Positions 1 to 9,184 of a DNA stretch of 64,000 bases are shown one piece after another. How positions within the stretch are numbered: the first letter of the stretch is position 1; every line of letters begins with the position of its first letter. Both the position numbers and the translations under genes were made by a program. The notes beneath the pieces were generated by a model. It made no database searches, was not told where the DNA came from, and worked only from the letters and a program-made list of their open reading frames with translations. This DNA is from Imbroritus primus (GTDB taxonomy: Bacteria > Pseudomonadota > Gammaproteobacteria > Burkholderiales > Burkholderiaceae): contig AKCV02000015.1 of the NCBI GenBank assembly GCA_000272025.2, forward strand, positions 496,001 to 560,000, written 5' to 3'.

Positions 1-558
1 ATAGGCGCAATTCTCCATTGGCGGCACAGTCTGCGTGATGCTGCGCGACAGGATCACGTACAGCCCCTCGCAAATCACTGCACCTAGTACGAACAGGTTG
101 CCCAGCAGGGCGTTCTCCGCAGTATTGCTACCGGCATGCTGTGCCGTGCTGAGGTTCAGGATCAGGATCCCGCCGATGGCCAGCGCGACCGACAGGGCCG
201 TGCGCCGCGACAGCCGTTCCCGCAGCACCAGCCACGACACGATCGCCACCGACGCCGGAATGGCACTCGTGATCACGCCAGCCGCCATGGCTGTGGTGTA
301 GCGCACGCCGTACAGCATGAACAGTGTAAACAGGAAGGTGCCGAAGAACGCCTGGAGGAAGATCTGCAGCCATTCCTTGCGTGAAATACGCCGCATGCGG
401 GCGGGTCGTAGCCACGGCAGCAGGCAGATGACGGCAATACCGAATCGCAGGAAGGTAAACAGCAGGACCGGAAAGAACACGATCACTGACTTGCCCAGTC
501 CGACATTGGTGCCGATCAGCAGCATGGCCGCGGCAAGGCAGGAAAGATAAAACGGCAA
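1..558 (-). CDS. DMT/EamA-family membrane transporter, N-terminal part (runs off the left edge)
   Basis: The gene reads leftward and leaves the window, so about the first 186 codons are present. They encode several hydrophobic helices of the EamA (drug/metabolite transporter) type, including the stretches LLIGTNVGLGKS and TAMAAGVITSAIPASVAIV, the latter a typical DMT helix followed by a charged LRERLSRR loop. The substrate is unknown; family members export metabolites or drugs across the inner membrane. The start is uncertain: TTG at 558 has an AGGT a few bases upstream, and an in-frame GTG lies at 600. The gene is divergent from acs, so the roughly 150 bp between them should hold both promoters. 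Confidence 0.75.
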   Translation of the reverse strand, partial: MPFYLSCLAAAMLLIGTNVGLGKSVIVFFPVLLFTFLRFGIAVICLLPWLRPARMRRISRKEWLQIFLQAFFGTFLFTLFMLYGVRYTTAMAAGVITSAIPASVAIVSWLVLRERLSRRTALSVALAIGGILILNLSTAQHAGSNTAENALLGNLFVLGAVICEGLYVILSRSITQTVPPMENCAY

Positions 559-745
559 GCGGCACCTGTAGAGGGAGCGGTGGGGTTGGCCGGCATGCAC
601 AGGTGCGAGGGGCGTCAGGTCACGCCGGCATCTCTTATCCGTGGCAGGTCAGCTGTGCTAGCCTTATGAAAAGCCGCGTAAGGCTAGAGTAAGGCGCTCC
701 GCATACCTTGCTGCCACGGCATCAGTATTACATCAGGAGACAAGC

Positions 746-2728
746 ATGTCCGCAATCGAATCGGTTCTGCAGGAAAACCGCGTGTTCCCCCCGCCCGAGG
801 CTTTGGCCAAGCAGGCGACGATTTCCGGTATGGCAGGGTACAACGCACTATGTGCCGAGGCCGAGCGTGACTATGAAGGTTTCTGGGCTCGGTTGGGCCG
901 GGAGAACCTGCACTGGAGCAAGCCGTTCTCACGTGTGCTCGACGAAAGCAATGCCCCGTTCTACAAATGGTTCGACGATGGTGAACTGAATGCCTCGTAC
1001 AATTGCCTGGACCGCAATCTTGAAAACGGCAATGCCGACAAGACCGCCATCATCTTCGAAACCGACGACGGCAAGGTCACCCATATCAGTTACCGCGAGC
1101 TGCATGCTCGCGTGTGCCGCTTCGCCAATGGCCTGAAATCGCTCGGCATCGCCAAAGGCGACCGCGTGGTGATCTACATGCCCATGTCGGTGGAAGGCGT
1201 GGTTGCCATGCAGGCGTGCGCGCGCATCGGCGCGACGCACTCGGTGGTATTCGGCGGTTTCTCGTCCAAGTCGTTGCACGAGCGCATCGTCGACGTCGGC
1301 GCCGTGGCCGTGATCACGGCGGATGAACAGATGCGCGGCGGCAAGGCGCTGCCCCTCAAGAACATTGTCGACGAAGCGCTGACCCTCGGCGGTGCCGAGG
1401 CGGTCCGCAAGGTGATCGTCTATCGCCGCACGGGCGGGCAGGTGGCCTGGCAGGCCGGCCGCGACCTGTGGATGCACGAACTGGCCGATGCCCAGTCCGC
1501 CGAGTGCCCCGCCGTCCCGGTCGAAGCCGAGCATCCGCTGTTCATCCTGTATACCTCCGGTTCCACCGGCAAGCCCAAGGGCGTGCAACACAGCACCGGC
1601 GGTTACCTGCTGTGGGCGAAGATGACCATGCTGTGGACCTTCGACCTCAAGCCGCACGATGTATTCTGGTGTACCGCCGACATCGGCTGGGTCACCGGCC
1701 ACACGTACATCGCCTATGGTCCTCTGGCTGCCGGCGCGACACAGGTGATGTTTGAAGGCGTACCGACGTACCCCGATGCGGGGCGCTTCTGGGAAATGAT
1801 CCAGCGCCTCAAGGTCACGATCTTCTATACCGCGCCGACGGCCATCCGTTCGCTTATCAAGGCGGCTGAGGCGGATTCCAAGGTGCATCCGCGCCAGTAC
1901 GACCTGTCGAGCCTGCGCCTGCTCGGCTCGGTGGGCGAGCCCATCAATCCCGAAGCCTGGATGTGGTACCACACCAATATCGGCGGCGGACGCTGCCCGG
2001 TGCTCGATACCTTCTGGCAGACGGAAACCGGCGGCCATGTCATCACACCGCTGCCTGGCGCCACACCGCTCGTGCCTGGTTCCTGCACGCTGCCGCTGCC
2101 CGGCATCGCCGCCGCAATCGTCGATGAGACCGGTCAGGACGTGCCCAATGGCAATGGCGGTATTCTCGTCATCAAGCGCCCGTGGCCCGCAATGATCCGC
2201 ACCATCTGGGGCGATCCGGAGCGCTTCAAGAAGAGCTACTTCCCGCCCGAGCTTGGTGGCACGCTATACCTGGCCGGTGACGGCTCGATCCGTGACAAGG
2301 ACACCGGCTACTTCACCATCATGGGCCGCATCGACGACGTGCTGAACGTCTCCGGCCACCGCATGGGCACGATGGAAATCGAATCTGCGCTGGTCGCCAA
2401 TCCGATCGTGGCCGAGGCGGCCGTGGTCGGGCGCCCCGACGACACGACCGGCGAAGCCATCTGCGCCTTCGTAGTGCTCAAGCGTGCGCGTCCGAACGAC
2501 GAGGAAGCCAAGCAGATCGCGACCGAGCTGCGCAACTGGGTCGGCAAGGAAATCGGTCCGATTGCCAAGCCCAAGGAAATTCGCTTCGGCGACAACCTGC
2601 CCAAGACCCGCTCGGGCAAGATCATGCGCCGCCTGCTGCGTTCCCTGGCAAAGAACGAGGAAATCACGCAGGACACCTCGACGCTCGAAAACCCCGCCAT
2701 TCTCGAGCAGCTCAAGCAGGCCCGCTGA
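746..2728 (+). CDS. acs: acetyl-CoA synthetase (AMP-forming)
   Basis: Cytoplasmic enzyme that activates acetate to acetyl-CoA through an acetyl-AMP intermediate. The 660-residue length matches Acs. The adenylate-forming signature [11 protein letters not shown] starts near residue 269, the core [10 protein letters not shown] and the hinge region near [13 protein letters not shown] are present, and the C-terminal [11 protein letters not shown] contains the lysine (about K625) that is reversibly acetylated in Acs homologues. ATG at 746 has GGAGA 8-10 bases upstream. The next gene is a carboxylate-type sodium symporter 95 bp downstream, echoing the acs-actP pairing of enterics. A propionyl-CoA synthetase is the main alternative, but length and motifs favour acetate. 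Confidence 0.95.
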   Translation: MSAIESVLQENRVFPPPEALAKQATISGMAGYNALCAEAERDYEGFWARLGRENLHWSKPFSRVLDESNAPFYKWFDDGELNASYNCLDRNLENGNADKTAIIFETDDGKVTHISYRELHARVCRFANGLKSLGIAKGDRVVIYMPMSVEGVVAMQACARIGATHSVVFGGFSSKSLHERIVDVGAVAVITADEQMRGGKALPLKNIVDEALTLGGAEAVRKVIVYRRTGGQVAWQAGRDLWMHELADAQSAECPAVPVEAEHPLFILYTSGSTGKPKGVQHSTGGYLLWAKMTMLWTFDLKPHDVFWCTADIGWVTGHTYIAYGPLAAGATQVMFEGVPTYPDAGRFWEMIQRLKVTIFYTAPTAIRSLIKAAEADSKVHPRQYDLSSLRLLGSVGEPINPEAWMWYHTNIGGGRCPVLDTFWQTETGGHVITPLPGATPLVPGSCTLPLPGIAAAIVDETGQDVPNGNGGILVIKRPWPAMIRTIWGDPERFKKSYFPPELGGTLYLAGDGSIRDKDTGYFTIMGRIDDVLNVSGHRMGTMEIESALVANPIVAEAAVVGRPDDTTGEAICAFVVLKRARPNDEEAKQIATELRNWVGKEIGPIAKPKEIRFGDNLPKTRSGKIMRRLLRSLAKNEEITQDTSTLENPAILEQLKQAR

Positions 2729-2823
2729 CCCGACCCCATGGCCGGCCCGGGCCTGCGCCCCACCCCTTGCATGTCCGCAGCCGCTCGCGGTGGCTGCGGC
2801 ATGCCTGTTGACCCAAGGCAGGG

Positions 2824-4881
2824 GTGACCGTGCCCGAACGCCAGGCGCGCTTCCGCAACCGGCTGCTGCTGTACTACAGCCTGTATACCCTCGGCTTCAT
2901 CGGCTTCGTCGCCATGATGGCGCTGATTGAAGAGCGCAACGGGCCCGGCATCTGGCTGGGCTATGTGTTCCTGTTCGTCACCATCGCCGTCTACGCCTGC
3001 ATCGGCCTGATCTGCCGCACCGCCGATCTCAACGAGTACTACGTCGCCGGCCGGCGGGTACCAGCCATGTTCAATGGCATGGCAACCGCGGCCGACTGGA
3101 TGAGCGCGGCCTCGTTCATCGGCCTGGCTGGCATCCTGTTCGCTTCAGGCTACGAAGGCCTTGCCTATATCATGGGCTGGATGGGGGGCTACTGCCTTGT
3201 CGCCTTCCTGCTCGCGCCGTACCTGCGCAAGTTCGCCGGCTACACCGTGCCCGATTTCCTCGCCGTGCGCTATGGCAACGGCCGGCCCGGCGGTAGCATG
3301 ACAGTGCGCGGTATCGCCGTGGCCGGTGCGGCACTATGCTCGTTCGTCTATCTCGTCGCGCAGATCCAGGGCATCGGCCTGATTGTCACCCGCTTCATCG
3401 GCGTCGAGTTTGCCGTCGGCGTGTTCTTTGGTCTGGCCGGCGTGCTGGTCTGCTCGTTTCTCGGTGGCATGCGCGCGGTTACCTGGACGCAGGTCGCGCA
3501 GTACATCATCCTGATCCTCGCCTTTCTCATCACTGTCTCGCTGATTGCGTGGAAGCACCACGGCATGGTTGTACCGCAGTTTTCCTACGGTAGCATTCTC
3601 ACGCAGATTGCCGAGCGCGAGCGCACGCTCGCCGAGGACCCAGACGAACAGGCGGTACGCGCGCACTACCTGGCCGAGGCGCGGACGGTAGAGGAGCGGA
3701 TTGCGCGCCTGCCTGCATCGTTCGAGGAAGAGCGCGATGCCTTGCAGGCGCGCCTCAAGGACTTGCGCGAGCATAATGCGCCGCTGCGCGAGATCAAGGC
3801 TGCGGAGCGCGAGCGCGTCGAGTTTCCGCGCGATGCCGCGGCGGCCTACGTGCAATGGAACGACGAGCGCGATGCGGCGCTGGCGCGCAGCCGGCCAGCC
3901 ACGCCATTTTCCGAGCCGTTTCCCGCGCATGCAGGGCAGGACCCAACCACGCAGCGCCTCAATTTTGTCTTGCTGGTGTTCTGCCTGATGCTTGGCACCG
4001 CAAGCCTGCCCCACATCCTCACACGTTTCCAGACCACGCCCTCTGTGCGCGAGACGCGCAACTCCGTCGGCTGGGCCGTGTTCTTCATCGGTCTGCTGTA
4101 CATTTCCGCGCCCACCTTTGCTGCCCTGGTCAAGTATGAATTCCTGTTCGGCCTGGTCGGCACCTCGTTCAACGACTTGCCGCTGTGGACCGTGCCTTGG
4201 CGCAAGATAGACCCGGCCGTGTTCTCGATTTCCGACATCAATGGCGATGGCATCGTGCAGTGGGCCGAGATCATGGTGCAGCCCGACATGATCGTCCTTG
4301 CCGCGCCGGAAATCGCCGGGTTGCCGAGCGTGATCTCAGGCCTTATCGCCGCCGGGGCGCTGGCTGCGGCGCTGTCGACCGCCGATGGCTTGCTGCTGAC
4401 AATCGCCAATGCTCTGTCGCATGATGTGTACTACCACATGGTCAATCGCAGTGCCACGCACCAGAAGCGCGTCACCACAGCCAAGATCGTGCTGCTGGCA
4501 GTGGCGCTTGCAGCGGCGTATGCCACATCGCTGCGGCCGGGCAACATTCTCTTCCTTGTGGGCGCCGCTTTCTCGCTCGCCGCCTCGTGTTTTTTCCCCG
4601 CGCTGGTGCTGGGCATCTTCTGGCGCCGCACCACGCGTGCCGGCGCGGTCGCGGGCATGCTGACCGGCCTGTCGGTCAGCGTCTACTACATCTTCGTCAA
4701 CTATCCGTTCTTTACCCGCATGACCGGCATCTTCGGCGACCGCTGGTTTGGCGTCGATCCTATTGCCTCGGGCGCATTCGGCGTGCCGGCCGGATTCGCC
4801 GCAGCCATTCTCGTCAGCCTGCTGAGTCGGCCGGAGCGGCCGGTGGTCGGCAAGCTCGTGTCGTACATTCGTAAGGGGTAG
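2824..4881 (+). CDS. large sodium:solute symporter (SSS family, VC_2705-like subfamily)
   Basis: Inner-membrane sodium-coupled importer of the SSS family, related to the acetate permease ActP; placement just after acs suggests uptake of acetate or another short carboxylate. At 685 residues it is longer than classical SSS proteins. After about eight helices there is a long soluble, charged, probably coiled-coil segment (residues about 255-375, rich in E, R and A) before the helices resume. A second insertion near residues 470-490 contains DINGDGIVQWAEI, which looks like an EF-hand/dockerin calcium loop. The GTG start has AAGGCAGGG directly upstream. Family assignment is firm, substrate is inferred. 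Confidence 0.88.
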   Translation: MTVPERQARFRNRLLLYYSLYTLGFIGFVAMMALIEERNGPGIWLGYVFLFVTIAVYACIGLICRTADLNEYYVAGRRVPAMFNGMATAADWMSAASFIGLAGILFASGYEGLAYIMGWMGGYCLVAFLLAPYLRKFAGYTVPDFLAVRYGNGRPGGSMTVRGIAVAGAALCSFVYLVAQIQGIGLIVTRFIGVEFAVGVFFGLAGVLVCSFLGGMRAVTWTQVAQYIILILAFLITVSLIAWKHHGMVVPQFSYGSILTQIAERERTLAEDPDEQAVRAHYLAEARTVEERIARLPASFEEERDALQARLKDLREHNAPLREIKAAERERVEFPRDAAAAYVQWNDERDAALARSRPATPFSEPFPAHAGQDPTTQRLNFVLLVFCLMLGTASLPHILTRFQTTPSVRETRNSVGWAVFFIGLLYISAPTFAALVKYEFLFGLVGTSFNDLPLWTVPWRKIDPAVFSISDINGDGIVQWAEIMVQPDMIVLAAPEIAGLPSVISGLIAAGALAAALSTADGLLLTIANALSHDVYYHMVNRSATHQKRVTTAKIVLLAVALAAAYATSLRPGNILFLVGAAFSLAASCFFPALVLGIFWRRTTRAGAVAGMLTGLSVSVYYIFVNYPFFTRMTGIFGDRWFGVDPIASGAFGVPAGFAAAILVSLLSRPERPVVGKLVSYIRKG

Positions 4882-4930
4882 GGGATAGGCGACGCCCCTG
4901 CTCTCCAGGCAGATGCCGCGCCCAAAAATG

Positions 4931-4959
4931 TGCGACAGCCAGATAGCTTCTGCTATAAT
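4931..4959 (+). promoter_or_regulatory. sigma-70 promoter of tRNA-Ser
   Basis: A perfect -10 box TATAAT (4954-4959) is preceded, with 17-bp spacing, by a weak -35 TGCGAC (4931-4936). The tRNA begins 11 bp downstream, and GCGGG just after the -10 box could be a stringent-control discriminator. Confidence 0.7.
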
Positions 4960-4970
4960 CGCGGGCTTCC

Positions 4971-5061
4971 GGAGAGATGGATGAGTGGTTTAAGTCGCAC
5001 GCCTGGAAAGCGTGTATAGGTTAATAGCCTATCGGGGGTTCGAATCCCCCTCTCTCCGCCA
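4971..5061 (+). tRNA. tRNA-Ser(GGA)
   Basis: A class II tRNA with encoded CCA. The acceptor strands GGAGAGA and TCTCTCC pair, the anticodon loop CTGGAAA gives anticodon GGA (reads UCC/UCU), there is a long variable arm, and the T arm is GGGGGTTCGAATCCCCC. The discriminator is G. The gene stays intact although its 3' end is the prophage attachment site, because the prophage carries the same last bases. Its original terminator has been moved to the far side of the prophage (about 45199-45221). Confidence 0.97.
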
Positions 5062-5063
5062 GA
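5047..5063 (+). repeat. attL core, 17-bp direct repeat with attR
   Basis: CCCCTCTCTCCGCCAGA covers the 3' T-arm/acceptor end and CCA of tRNA-Ser plus two bases. The identical 17 bp occurs at 45096-45112. The integrase gene starts 143 bp to the right and reads inward, which is the standard layout for a tRNA-targeting tyrosine integrase. Confidence 0.9.
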
Positions 5064-5205
5064 CAACAGTCTTAGCAACTCTCGCTAAGTCTCAGATGCT
5101 CCCGCCAAGCCATGAAAACACGGCCTTGCGGGGGTAACAACCTTCTTGCCCACTCTCAGGGCTACCCACATAATCCACCCATCAAATGGGGGTAGGATTG
5201 TGGGT

Positions 5206-6438
5206 ATGGCAAATTCCAGCAGACAGATTCACCGGCTCAACGCTCTGCGCGTCTCGCGCGAGGTGGAACCCGGCTACCACGCCGATGGCGGCGGCCTGTA
5301 TCTGCAGATTTCGCCCAGCGGCTCCCGCTCGTGGATATTCCGCTACTCCTTGTTCAAGCGATCCCGTGAAATGGGCCTCGGCCCGCTCTCCGTAGTCTCC
5401 CTGTCTGAGGCCCGCGCTGAGGCTGCACGCTGCCGCAAGCTCCTAGCCGAAGGCGTCGACCCTATTGAGGCACGTAAGGCCCGCGCACAGTCGTTGGTGT
5501 CCGATGGGCTGCCGTTCCGCCAGGCCGCAGAGGATTACATCGACGCCCACCGCTCGAGCTGGAAAAGTGAAAAGCACGCACAGCAGTGGGAAAACACTCT
5601 TGCCACCTACGCCTATCCGATCATCGGCAACACCGATGTGAGCGACGTCGATACACCAATGGTCGTGCGGATCCTGCAGCCTATCTGGTCGAAGAAGCCT
5701 GAGACCGCAGGCCGCGTGCGTGGGCGCATCGAATGCATTCTCGACGCTGCCAAGGCGCTCGGGAAGCGCACCGGCGAGAATCCAGCACGCTGGCGCGGTC
5801 ATCTTGACAAGATCCTGCCAAAGCGTGATCGCGCGAAGCGTGTGCAGCACCATCCCGCATTGCCGTGGCACCAAATGCCTGCGTTCCTGCGTGAACTGGG
5901 CGAGCGCACCGCACCGGCCGCGTCCGCGCTCGAGCTGCTGATTTTGACTGCTGTGCGGACATCCGAGGTGCTCCTGGCTACGCCGGAAGAGTTTGACCTC
6001 GAGCAGCGCGTCTGGTCGATCCCGGCGGAGCGAATGAAGATGGAGCGACCGCACAGGGTGCCGCTGAGTGATCGAGCGGTCGAGGTGGTGCAGGAATCCA
6101 TGAAGACCGCTGGAAGCTATCTCTTTCCCGGTGCGAAGCCGGAGCGGCCTTTGTCAAACATGGCGATGCTCAACCTGCTGGACCGGATGGGGCATGCGGA
6201 CATCACTGTCCACGGCTTCCGTTCATCGTTTCGGGATTGGGTTGCTGAGTGCACGGAATACCCGGACTCGCTGGCAGAGATGGCGCTTGCCCACCTCGTA
6301 GAAAGTAAGGTCGAGGGCGCTTATCGTCGCGGGGATATGCTCGAAAGGCGTCGCCGGATGATGGAGGAATGGGCGCGCTACTGCAGCGGGAAAACTGCCG
6401 TAGTCGTGCCCATCACGCAAGCGCAGGCTGCCGGATAG
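5206..6438 (+). CDS. int: tyrosine-type site-specific integrase (P4-like)
   Basis: Catalyses recombination between the phage and bacterial att sites in the tRNA-Ser gene. The N-terminal part (YHADGGGLYLQISPSGSRSW) is the DUF4102-like arm-binding domain of P4-type integrases, followed by a core-binding domain and the catalytic domain. Catalytic residues are visible: R251 in TAVRTSE, H336-x-x-R339 in HGFRSSFR, a second His near 363 and the nucleophile Y373. The 410-residue length is typical. ATG at 5206 is preferred because the first residues (MANSSRQIHRLN) resemble integrase starts; an in-frame TTG at 5146 would add 20 residues. The 3' end overlaps the convergent AlpA-like gene by 26 bp. Confidence 0.95.
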   Translation: MANSSRQIHRLNALRVSREVEPGYHADGGGLYLQISPSGSRSWIFRYSLFKRSREMGLGPLSVVSLSEARAEAARCRKLLAEGVDPIEARKARAQSLVSDGLPFRQAAEDYIDAHRSSWKSEKHAQQWENTLATYAYPIIGNTDVSDVDTPMVVRILQPIWSKKPETAGRVRGRIECILDAAKALGKRTGENPARWRGHLDKILPKRDRAKRVQHHPALPWHQMPAFLRELGERTAPAASALELLILTAVRTSEVLLATPEEFDLEQRVWSIPAERMKMERPHRVPLSDRAVEVVQESMKTAGSYLFPGAKPERPLSNMAMLNLLDRMGHADITVHGFRSSFRDWVAECTEYPDSLAEMALAHLVESKVEGAYRRGDMLERRRRMMEEWARYCSGKTAVVVPITQAQAAG

Positions 6439-6610
6439 TGCGCCCGGCCTTCGTGGCCAGCCAGGCATCAATATCCTCCTCCAGCCAGGCGGTGCGGTTC
6501 GAGCCCAGGGAAAAAGGCTTCGGGAACTCGCCTTCCGCCACCATCCGGTAAATCGTCGACTTCCCGAGCGATACTTTCTCTGCGACCTGCTTGATATTGA
6601 TTGCCTTCAT
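6413..6610 (-). CDS. AlpA-family DNA-binding regulator (possible excisionase)
   Basis: A 65-residue helix-turn-helix protein with the AlpA/MerR-like fold: INIKQVAEKVSLGKSTIYRM is the HTH, followed by GEFPKPFSLGSNRTAW and an EEDIDAWLATK tail, which is the family hallmark. Such proteins act as regulators or excisionases of integrated elements, and its place next to and convergent with the integrase fits that job. ATG at 6610 has GAGG 8 bases upstream. An in-frame ATG at 6670 overlaps the methyltransferase stop codon with a good GGAGGAG site, so a form 20 residues longer is equally possible. Confidence 0.85.
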   Translation of the reverse strand: MKAINIKQVAEKVSLGKSTIYRMVAEGEFPKPFSLGSNRTAWLEEDIDAWLATKAGRTIRQPALA

Positions 6611-6669
6611 CTGATAATCCTCACTCCACTGCTGGCGGGTGACCGCCATGATTCTTTCCAGCGCTTGCA

Positions 6670-7818
6670 TCAGCGCAACTCCTCCATCACGCATTCAACG
6701 AAGATCCGCGCAGCTTCCGCGTTGATGGCGTTTCCGTAGGCGCGCAGTCGTCCCACTCGCGCGGGAGCCCCATCAACCAACGGGAATGTGCCGGGTTCAA
6801 CTGGCCGCCACTTTCCATCCCGGCAGAAGAGCCAATCAGCATCTCGCCAGAAGCCGTTAACCGGGCCGGCTGGTCGTGTATCGGGTATCGGGCCGCATCC
6901 TTCAGATTGACCTGGTGCCCCTGCGCTATCCGCTTCTCCGGGTCCTGCCCGTTGCCCCGTAGGCTGTTCGGTGTCCCCGCGTTCGGCGTCGGCCAGCCCG
7001 CCATCGCAACGATCTGATTCAGCGGCCGGCCGGTGTCCCACGGGCGCGCATCCTTCGCCCCGCGCACTGCGTCCTGCGCCGTGCAGGTCGGCCAGCCCGC
7101 CAAGTTCGCCTGTCGCGGCAACTGATCGAAGCGGTCCTTGCCTGTATCCGCTCGCGGCCTGATGTCGCAGCCCGAATCCTTCCAGTCCCGTGCCGCTGGC
7201 GTGGTCCAGCCCGTGAGACATGCCGCTGCCGCCAAGTCCGGCCCGTGATTCCGCATCGCTTCCAGCAATCCGCCCTCGAACGTGCGCACGCCCTTTTCGG
7301 CGAGTGCCGCCGTTGGCGTGGGCCACCCAGTAAAGCCGGTCTCGGATGTGCGGCGCACCGACGCTCGCAGACGGGAACGGGACACACCCGAAGGCGTAAC
7401 CCAGGCCTTCCAGGTCAGCTTGTACAAGGTCGATCCAAGGGTCTGCGTCCTTGCTTGCAACCTGCTCTCCAAGGAGCGTTGCAGGGCGGCACTCCTGGAT
7501 GAGCCAATGGAAGTGCGGCCAAAGGTGCCGCTCGTCAGCAAATCCAAGTCCTGCGCCTGCCGCGGAGAAAGGTTGGCACGGACAGGAACCGGTCCAAACA
7601 GATCGATCATCGCTCCAGCCGGCGCGGCGAAGGGCATAGGACCAAACGCCGATTCCGGCGAAGAAATGGCACTGGGAGTATCCCCGGAGGTCGTCAGGTC
7701 GAACGTCACGAATGTCTCTCTCGTCCACGTCGCCAGGTGAAATATGCCCGGCGGCAATCAGGTTGCGCAGCCATTCGGCGGCGTACTTGTTGAACTCGTT
7801 GTAATAGGCGGGTTTCAC
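6670..7818 (-). CDS. phage DNA (cytosine-5) methyltransferase
   Basis: Methylates cytosine in DNA, probably protecting phage DNA from restriction. The SAM-binding motif [17 protein letters not shown] (residues about 52-68) and the catalytic motif GSCPCQPFS (about 82-90) with the nucleophilic Cys are clear, as is the [10 protein letters not shown] motif. The C-terminal part [18 protein letters not shown] is the usual motif IX/X end. The middle 150 residues are low in hydrophobics and contain [13 protein letters not shown]-type repeats where the target-recognition domain should be. GTG start at 7818 overlaps the upstream stop codon (GTGA). A second open frame lies inside almost the whole gene (separate entry). 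Confidence 0.92.
   Translation of the reverse strand: MKPAYYNEFNKYAAEWLRNLIAAGHISPGDVDERDIRDVRPDDLRGYSQCHFFAGIGVWSYALRRAGWSDDRSVWTGSCPCQPFSAAGAGLGFADERHLWPHFHWLIQECRPATLLGEQVASKDADPWIDLVQADLEGLGYAFGCVPFPSASVGAPHIRDRLYWVAHANGGTRRKGRAHVRGRIAGSDAESRAGLGGSGMSHGLDHASGTGLEGFGLRHQAASGYRQGPLRSVAATGELGGLADLHGAGRSARGEGCAPVGHRPAAESDRCDGGLADAERGDTEQPTGQRAGPGEADSAGAPGQSEGCGPIPDTRPAGPVNGFWRDADWLFCRDGKWRPVEPGTFPLVDGAPARVGRLRAYGNAINAEAARIFVECVMEELR
6687..7757 (-). CDS. candidate overprinted frame inside the methyltransferase gene
   Basis: This 356-codon frame lies entirely inside the methyltransferase gene, same strand, shifted frame. It is not random-looking: it has [14 protein letters not shown], four GWPTP/GWTTP/GWPTC-type repeats followed by D or A ([19 protein letters not shown]), and an end [18 protein letters not shown] then [10 protein letters not shown]. 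From memory, this arrangement is found in annotated phage proteins associated with methyltransferases. GWPTP and GLADA are the same DNA read in two frames. Either it is a real overlapping gene, or it is a remnant of a C-terminal methyltransferase domain whose frame was changed during evolution. Whether it is translated cannot be told from one sequence. Confidence 0.45.
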   Translation of the reverse strand: MPPGIFHLATWTRETFVTFDLTTSGDTPSAISSPESAFGPMPFAAPAGAMIDLFGPVPVRANLSPRQAQDLDLLTSGTFGRTSIGSSRSAALQRSLESRLQARTQTLGSTLYKLTWKAWVTPSGVSRSRLRASVRRTSETGFTGWPTPTAALAEKGVRTFEGGLLEAMRNHGPDLAAAACLTGWTTPAARDWKDSGCDIRPRADTGKDRFDQLPRQANLAGWPTCTAQDAVRGAKDARPWDTGRPLNQIVAMAGWPTPNAGTPNSLRGNGQDPEKRIAQGHQVNLKDAARYPIHDQPARLTASGEMLIGSSAGMESGGQLNPAHSRWLMGLPREWDDCAPTETPSTRKLRGSSLNA

Positions 7819-8285
7819 ACCGCCTCCATGATGTCGATCATCTCGCCGACTTTCACGCGGCCGCCGGCCGTGGCCTTGCTGTAGACGGCGCGCGTGGCGA
7901 GGTATTGCTGACGCTTGGTGGTGGTCGTCTGCATCTCGTCGGTCAGGTTCAGGCCTGCGCCTATGGCCCGGAACTCGTCGCCGCTCATGCCCAGGCGGCC
8001 GGTGGCCGTGTAGCGCTTGCCAACTGACGCTACAGCAGCCACAGCGGCTGTCATAGCGTCTTGCGCGTCCTGGGCAAAGTACATGGCCGCCAGCATCGCT
8101 CCAACGTTGATGCGGAACGCCAGGGTGTGCCAGCTTTCCTCGTTGGCGGTGCCGTCGCGTAACTTCTCCAGTTCGCTATGTGGGATCAGCTGCAGCGACA
8201 GTTCGGCGTTGCGCGAGAAGCGGAACAGCGAGGGCATGGCGCCGGTCTCGCGCGCCGGGCGGCCGCGTTTGATGCGCTTGCTCAT
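7815..8285 (-). CDS. hypothetical phage early protein
   Basis: A 156-residue protein beginning MSKRIKRGRPARETG with a basic N-terminus, then an alpha-helical body (FAQDAQDAMTAAVAAVASVGKRY) and no recognised enzyme motif. The ATG at 8285 overlaps the stop of the preceding small membrane gene (ATGA), and its own stop overlaps the methyltransferase GTG, so translation is coupled along the leftward operon. It resembles uncharacterised proteins of betaproteobacterial phages that sit beside methyltransferase genes. No function is assigned. Confidence 0.7.
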   Translation of the reverse strand: MSKRIKRGRPARETGAMPSLFRFSRNAELSLQLIPHSELEKLRDGTANEESWHTLAFRINVGAMLAAMYFAQDAQDAMTAAVAAVASVGKRYTATGRLGMSGDEFRAIGAGLNLTDEMQTTTTKRQQYLATRAVYSKATAGGRVKVGEMIDIMEAV

Positions 8286-8401
8286 CGGCGCGGCCCCCGC
8301 GGCCCGAAGAACGCCAGCACGACGAAGACGAAGGCGATGCCGATGGCGCATGCCAGAACCTGCACATCGTGTTTGTCGAGGGAGTGCAGGAAATCAGCCA
8401 T
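8282..8401 (-). CDS. 39-residue single-pass membrane protein
   Basis: MADFLHSLDKHDVQVL is followed by one hydrophobic helix (ACAIGIAFVFVVLAFF) and a basic PRGPRR end, so the protein would sit in the inner membrane with the C-terminus inside. It overlaps both neighbours by a few bases (ATGA with the downstream gene), a pattern that supports it being real despite its size. Function is unknown. Confidence 0.55.
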   Translation of the reverse strand: MADFLHSLDKHDVQVLACAIGIAFVFVVLAFFGPRGPRR

Positions 8402-8600
8402 TCGAACCTCCACGAAGGTTGCGGCGCCACCATCCGCGCACGCGCTTGCATGCGTCCCAGACCAGGAAGAGCAGGGTAGTGGCCACATACAGCAGGTGCT
8501 TGCGCATGACGATCAGAATCAGCAGCACCAGTACGGTGCCGGCGGCGATCCAGGTCGCGGGGTGCAGGAGCAGGCCGAACCAGGAAGGGAGATCGTGCAT
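8394..8600 (-). CDS. 68-residue membrane protein
   Basis: Two hydrophobic segments, WIAAGTVLVLLILIVM and LLYVATTLLFLVW, are followed by a strongly basic tail (CKRVRGWWRRNLR). The ATG at 8600 has a strong GGGGGAGT ribosome site. It lies in the leftward early operon beside another tiny membrane protein, and the two may work as a pair. Membrane proteins in this position of lambdoid prophages sometimes mediate superinfection exclusion, but nothing in the sequence proves that here. Confidence 0.65.
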   Translation of the reverse strand: MHDLPSWFGLLLHPATWIAAGTVLVLLILIVMRKHLLYVATTLLFLVWDACKRVRGWWRRNLRGGSNG

Positions 8601-8601
8601 A

Positions 8602-9183
8602 TCACTCCCCCTTATCCGCAGCGCGTGCGGCGTCGATGGCGGCGTCTTGCGTATCGCACCATTCCGTGGCGAATCCGAAGCAATCCGTGACGCGCCATTT
8701 CCCCTTGTAGCAGTCGAGAACTTTCTCGGGATTGTCTCTGCGCCACCGATACCGCTCCGCGTCCTCCTTGTCCTGCTGTGCTCGATCCCGAAGGCTGATA
8801 GCTTCCTGCTGCGCCTCCATCGTGCGCTGCATTTCCTCGCGGACAAGCTGTCTTCCCTTTTCTACCTGTAGCTTCAGGTTTGAAATTTCCTGCTGTGCGC
8901 CGTATTGGGCGAGAATGGCGACTTTTGCGAGGCTACACACTAGTGCCGCCGCGCCGCGAGTCCCTGGGCCAAGATCAGATAGCGAGGCCTCAAAGCGGTC
9001 GATGTGGTCAACCGTGATGTCGCTCGGCACGCTCCCCGCTGCCGGTGCGCTGGCGGATAGGGCGGCGCGGGCGTCACGATGCCACTCAGCATACTCGTCG
9101 GTCCAAGAAGAGGATGGATGCGCAACTGGTTCCGGCGCGAGGCGAAAGAGTGCCAGAAGGTCTTTGTTGGTTTGGTCGGTCAT
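8602..9183 (-). CDS. hypothetical coiled-coil phage early protein
   Basis: A 193-residue protein starting MTDQTNKDLLALFRLAPE. Residues about 115-160 form a charged coiled coil (EISNLKLQVEKGRQLVREEM). The end contains DAERYRWRRDNPEKVLDCYK, a short motif common in uncharacterised lambdoid early-left proteins. ATG at 9183 follows AAGGA at good spacing; longer in-frame starts lack one. Function is unknown; its neighbours are also small early-left genes. Confidence 0.7.
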   Translation of the reverse strand: MTDQTNKDLLALFRLAPEPVAHPSSSWTDEYAEWHRDARAALSASAPAAGSVPSDITVDHIDRFEASLSDLGPGTRGAAALVCSLAKVAILAQYGAQQEISNLKLQVEKGRQLVREEMQRTMEAQQEAISLRDRAQQDKEDAERYRWRRDNPEKVLDCYKGKWRVTDCFGFATEWCDTQDAAIDAARAADKGE

Positions 9184-9184
9184 G

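Noticed and set aside
929-2038. Long minus-strand frame inside acs
   Set aside because: It is the antisense shadow of a GC-rich gene, with no ribosome site and a His/Arg/Gly-rich composition.
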